A stretch of 9,195 bases of DNA from CAZVCJ01 sp964625745 (GTDB lineage Bacteria > Chloroflexota > Anaerolineae > VGOG01), in assembly GCA_964625745.1 (NCBI GenBank), contig CAZVCJ010000158.1, forward strand, positions 1 through 9,195, read 5' to 3'. The notes below the pieces were generated by a model. The model saw nothing but the letters and a program-made list of their open reading frames with translations. It did not search any database and had not been told where the DNA came from. This document shows, one piece after another, positions 6,981 through 9,195 of the stretch. A program made the translations under genes and the position numbers. Numbering within the stretch: position 1 is the stretch's first letter; each line of letters starts with the position of its first letter.

Positions 6981-7029
6981 AACGCCGCACTTCACTTTTC
7001 AGTCACATTATATTCATTTCTGGATTTTT

Positions 7030-7069
7030 CAGGCGTTTTCAATGTTATACAGGCGGTTTCCATCGTATT
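7030..7069. repeat. Tandem 20-bp direct repeat upstream of the promoter, possible operator
   Basis: Two adjacent 20-base units (7030-7049 and 7050-7069) agree at 15 of 20 positions, both starting CAGGCG and then TTTC. An inverted copy of the core, AAAACGCC, sits at 6979-6986 on the plus strand and overlaps the end of the -35 box. The 20-base step is two helical turns, which places the cores on one DNA face. This is the layout of cooperative regulator sites. The rest of 6981-7096 is AT-rich spacer with no gene. Confidence 0.45.
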
Positions 7070-7096
7070 CTATTTGATTGTAATTCCTGGAAGCAC

Positions 7097-7999
7097 CTAT
7101 CCTTCCGCGGCGCGAACCTCGACGGCAGAGAGCAACTCGATAACCCGCATCACCGCCGAGTGATCGAGGTCGCCCCAGCCCTGGGCCTGCATGGCGCCGA
7201 ACAACTCGTGAGCCAGGGCCGATGCGGGCAACGAGAGGCCATAGGCTCGCGCCGTCTCGCGAATGATGTTGAGGTCTTTGTAGTGCAATCTGCTTCTGAA
7301 CCCCGGCTCGAAGATGCGCCTGATGATCCTCGGCCCGCGCACATCCATAACCCGTGACTGGGCGAAGCCTCCACTGAGCACCTTGATCACGATAGCCGGG
7401 TCTACTCCAGCCTTGGCCCCCAGAACCAGTGCCTCAGCCATGCCGATCAGGTTCAACGCGACCTGGATCTGATTGCAGGCCTTCACCGTCTGTCCGGCGC
7501 CGTTGGGGCCACAGAGCACGATGGTCCCACCCATCACCTCGAGAATGGGCAGCACCTCGTTGAAGACATCCTCGTCGCCACCGACCATGATGGACAGGGT
7601 GCCCTGTTGAGCGCCCACGTCGCCGCCGCTGACCGGCGCATCCAGGCAGCGCACCCCTTTCTCAGCCATCGTCTCAGCCACCTTGACTGCCACGGGAGGC
7701 GCGATGGTGCTCATGTCCACGTAGACATCACCCTCGCTCACACCCTCGATAAGGCCGCCCTCGCCCAGGGCCACCAGCTCCACGTCGGGCGAATCGGGCA
7801 ACATGGTGATGATCAACTCGCTCCTGGATGCCACCTCTGCCGGGGAAAAGGCCGGGTCGGCTCCCTCGGCAGCCAGCTCCTCAACTGGCTCACGGCTGCG
7901 ATCGTGCACCACCAGCGGATAGCCTGCCTGGAGCAGATTTCTAGCCATGGGCTTACCCATGACCCCTAGACCGATGAAACCGATAGTAGGTTTAGTCAT
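7097..7999 (-). CDS. NAD(P)-dependent beta-hydroxyacid dehydrogenase (3-hydroxyisobutyrate dehydrogenase / tartronate semialdehyde reductase family)
   Basis: Cytoplasmic oxidoreductase, 300 residues, normal family length. It converts a beta-hydroxy acid to the semialdehyde or the reverse. The N-terminal Rossmann motif GFIGLGVMGKPMARNL (residues 7-22) binds the dinucleotide; the acidic residue at D33 (VVHDRSRE) lies where cofactor choice is made. DAPVSGGDVGA (120-130) is the family substrate loop. GAGQTVKACNQI (168-179) holds the catalytic lysine K173 and N176. RLHYKDLNI (237-245) gives the second conserved lysine, K241. I start at the ATG at 7999, with AAGGAG 8 bases upstream; a GTG at 8008 is in frame but overlaps that site. 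The start overlaps the upstream stop (ATGA), so translation is coupled to the zinc-cluster protein. Exact substrate (hydroxyisobutyrate, glycerate or another) is open. Confidence 0.92.
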   Translation of the reverse strand: MTKPTIGFIGLGVMGKPMARNLLQAGYPLVVHDRSREPVEELAAEGADPAFSPAEVASRSELIITMLPDSPDVELVALGEGGLIEGVSEGDVYVDMSTIAPPVAVKVAETMAEKGVRCLDAPVSGGDVGAQQGTLSIMVGGDEDVFNEVLPILEVMGGTIVLCGPNGAGQTVKACNQIQVALNLIGMAEALVLGAKAGVDPAIVIKVLSGGFAQSRVMDVRGPRIIRRIFEPGFRSRLHYKDLNIIRETARAYGLSLPASALAHELFGAMQAQGWGDLDHSAVMRVIELLSAVEVRAAEG

Positions 8000-8583
8000 C
8001 GAGAACACTCCTTTCTTTTGCGCTTGCGCTTCTTCAGTTTTGGAGACCTGGCAGGTTTGGCAAACCTGCCAGGTCTATCGGCCAATTTTCGCCACGGTGT
8101 ATCCAGAGGGGCGGGCTCCTGGATGGGCAGCTTGGAAGGGTCCAGGTCGGCCGGGTACCAGCCGCCAGGCTGCGCCCGAACAGTACGCACCTCTTTGAAG
8201 ACGTGGAGGTGCTCCAGCATCTCAGGGATGCCCTTGGGCTGTTTCATGTTTTCTCGCCAGGCCTGGTGCTCCATCGTACCCATTATCAAGTAGTCGTTAC
8301 CGATGACCGAAGGGTCGAGCTCGGCGAATAGCGCCGCCAGCAACTCTTCAATCCGGTCCTGATGCGCGATTAGCAAGTCGCAGTCGGGACAATAACGGCA
8401 GGTGTAATTGAGCGCCACCGGATTCATCGGATCCACGTGGATGAACAGTGGCAGCTTGCGCTGCCTCATCTTCTGATCACAACCGGGGCAGCGGGTGAAG
8501 CGGTATTCGCTGTAGGGATTAAGGATGAAGGTGTATTGGCGTGGCAGTTTGCCCAGACGACGAGGTTCTTTCTTCTTGGTCAT
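7996..8583 (-). CDS. Unrecognised protein with CxxC and CxxCxxC clusters and a basic tail
   Basis: 195 residues, no family I can name. A short basic N-terminus is followed by CPGC (C32, C35) and then CRYCPDC (C62, C65, C68), with H74 close by; the pattern suits a zinc ribbon or other metal site. The phrase LFIHVDPMNPVALNY links the two clusters. Residues 75-125 look helical and soluble. From about residue 165 the protein becomes low-complexity: RPGRFAKPARSP is encoded by a palindromic element, and the end KLKKRKRKRK is strongly basic, which could bind nucleic acid or be a by-product of repeat insertion. The ATG at 8583 lies four bases after the toxin stop and has no clear ribosome site, so translation is likely coupled; its stop overlaps the dehydrogenase ATG. 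No signal peptide or membrane segment is seen. The reading frame is intact and position-conserved overlaps support it as a real gene. Confidence 0.8.
   Translation of the reverse strand: MTKKKEPRRLGKLPRQYTFILNPYSEYRFTRCPGCDQKMRQRKLPLFIHVDPMNPVALNYTCRYCPDCDLLIAHQDRIEELLAALFAELDPSVIGNDYLIMGTMEHQAWRENMKQPKGIPEMLEHLHVFKEVRTVRAQPGGWYPADLDPSKLPIQEPAPLDTPWRKLADRPGRFAKPARSPKLKKRKRKRKECSR
8044..8076. repeat. Perfect 16-bp inverted repeat inside a coding region
   Basis: Arms 8044-8059 (AGACCTGGCAGGTTTG) and 8061-8076 are exact reverse complements around a single base at 8060. It lies in frame within the 3' part of the cysteine-cluster gene and codes for the RPGRFAKPAR stretch. I recall GGCAGGTTTG-type palindromes as scattered repeats in Chloroflexota and other environmental genomes, so insertion of a small palindromic element is the likeliest origin; that is recall, not a search. 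A regulator site or mRNA hairpin before the dehydrogenase start is the alternative. Confidence 0.85.
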
Positions 8584-8587
8584 AGTC

Positions 8588-8941
8588 TCAGATCAGCGGA
8601 CGAACACGAACTTTGTCTGCCTCCAAAACGACAAAGTCGCCAGACAGCCGCTCAGGCTCTTGCTCCAGTAGATAGCGTAGACGTGGAACCTTCAGGGCAC
8701 GATCTGCGACGTCAAACCGTAGCAACACAACTCCGTGCGCTGGCCGCTGGAGACGATAGACCAACTCTCCAAAGTCTTTATCCTCGGTGAGGAATATACG
8801 ACGCTCAGAGAAGGATCGAGCCAGAAGTTCGTCATCGGTTGCACCACGCAACGATTCGATAGCATAAAGGACATCGTGACCATCACTGCGAAGGGCATCC
8901 ACCAGAGCGGCGTCGCAGCACTCATCAGCCAGGAATCTCAC
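8588..8941 (-). CDS. DUF5615 family PIN-like toxin
   Basis: Probable toxin of a type II toxin-antitoxin pair, 117 residues, the usual size. DUF5615 proteins resemble PIN-domain ribonucleases. The start RFLADECCD (2-10) gives the first acidic pair (D6, E7). DDELL (36-40) and FLTEDKDFGELVY (50-62) give the other conserved acidic residues, with the TEDKDFG motif typical of the family; RNA cleavage is inferred from family and not shown here. The start is a GTG at 8941 whose last two bases overlap the antitoxin TGA (GTGA), with GGAGG six bases upstream inside the antitoxin gene. The GTG start and overlap should keep toxin synthesis tied to antitoxin translation. All family motifs are present, so it looks intact. 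The next gene starts four bases after its stop. Confidence 0.88.
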   Translation of the reverse strand: MRFLADECCDAALVDALRSDGHDVLYAIESLRGATDDELLARSFSERRIFLTEDKDFGELVYRLQRPAHGVVLLRFDVADRALKVPRLRYLLEQEPERLSGDFVVLEADKVRVRPLI

Positions 8942-9174
8942 AGTCGCCCTCCACCAGCAAAGACAATCTCTTCCCGAGCCAGATAATCGGCCGCAAAGGC
9001 AGCAGCAGCATATATGTCATCTGGTGTAAGGTGTGGATGGTCGGCCAGAATCTCGTCAATCATCATCCCGCCAGCCAGTTTGCGCAGGATATGCTCCACG
9101 GTAATGCGCGTGCCTTTGATCACCGGTTTGCCGAACATGATTGCTGGATCAATCTCAATGCGGTCGTGCGTCAT
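8938..9174 (-). CDS. DUF433 family antitoxin
   Basis: Probable antitoxin, 78 residues, typical of DUF433. The central motif FGKPVIKGTRITVEHILRKL (14-33), then GGMMIDEILADHPHLTPDDIYAAAAFAADYL, is the family pattern and forms a small winged-helix-like DNA-binding fold. Such proteins bind the partner toxin and often their own promoter. The ATG at 9174 has AAGGAGG at 9181-9187, six bases upstream, an ideal ribosome site. It comes first in the operon, the usual order for this pair, and its stop overlaps the toxin start. Its promoter would lie beyond the window's high-coordinate end. Confidence 0.9.
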   Translation of the reverse strand: MTHDRIEIDPAIMFGKPVIKGTRITVEHILRKLAGGMMIDEILADHPHLTPDDIYAAAAFAADYLAREEIVFAGGGRL

Positions 9175-9195
9175 CGGTCACCTCCTTGTCGTTCA

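Noticed and set aside
7000..7020. A second TATAAT on the minus strand and TATATT on the plus strand as extra promoters
   Set aside because: Neither has a -35 at proper spacing, and the plus-strand one would only fire antisense into the dehydrogenase.

Overview
The window reads almost entirely on the minus strand, so transcription runs from high to low coordinates. It looks like a piece of a draft or metagenome-assembled genome, because one run of exactly 100 Ns sits at 1862-1961. The host is probably a GC-rich, free-living heterotroph. I lean towards Chloroflexota (Anaerolineae-like), from the Pro/Thr-rich linker after the lipoprotein cysteine of the binding protein and from interspersed palindromic repeats of a kind I associate with that phylum. 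This placement is inference.

Region A (9195 to 7097) is a tightly packed operon. It holds a DUF433 antitoxin, a DUF5615 PIN-like toxin (GTGA overlap), an unrecognised protein with CxxC and CxxCxxC clusters and a lysine/arginine-rich tail (4-nt gap), and a 3-hydroxyisobutyrate dehydrogenase / tartronate semialdehyde reductase family enzyme (ATGA overlap). A perfect 16-bp inverted repeat lies inside the 3' end of the unrecognised gene. Any promoter lies upstream of the window.

Region B (7096 to 6946) is an AT-rich intergenic segment. It carries a textbook promoter (TTGACA, 17 bp, TATAAT with an extended -10) whose predicted start point falls on the ATG of the next gene, so that transcript may be leaderless. 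Behind it lie a 20-bp tandem repeat and an inverted copy of its core touching the -35 box, which are operator candidates.

Region C (6945 to 1) is a regulator-transporter gene cluster. It has two tandem paralogous XRE-cupin regulators, then a family 5 lipoprotein substrate-binding protein, two DppB/OppB and DppC/OppC permeases, and two ATPases of the OppD and OppF type, the last running off the window. A strong hairpin separates the binding-protein gene from the permeases, which fits the usual excess of binding protein. An imperfect 30-bp-arm palindrome separates the two ATPase genes. The genes give a complete peptide/nickel-type ABC importer apart from the missing OppF C-terminus and the OppD N-terminus lost in the gap. 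The substrate cannot be read from sequence. The regulators probably sense a small ligand through their cupin domains and control the importer.

I see no clearly new biological system. The most unusual signals are the concentration of non-canonical ATPase motifs at one of the two composite ATP sites, the consensus promoter with leaderless geometry and phased repeats, the toxin-antitoxin pair coupled to a metabolic gene, and the palindrome embedded in coding sequence.
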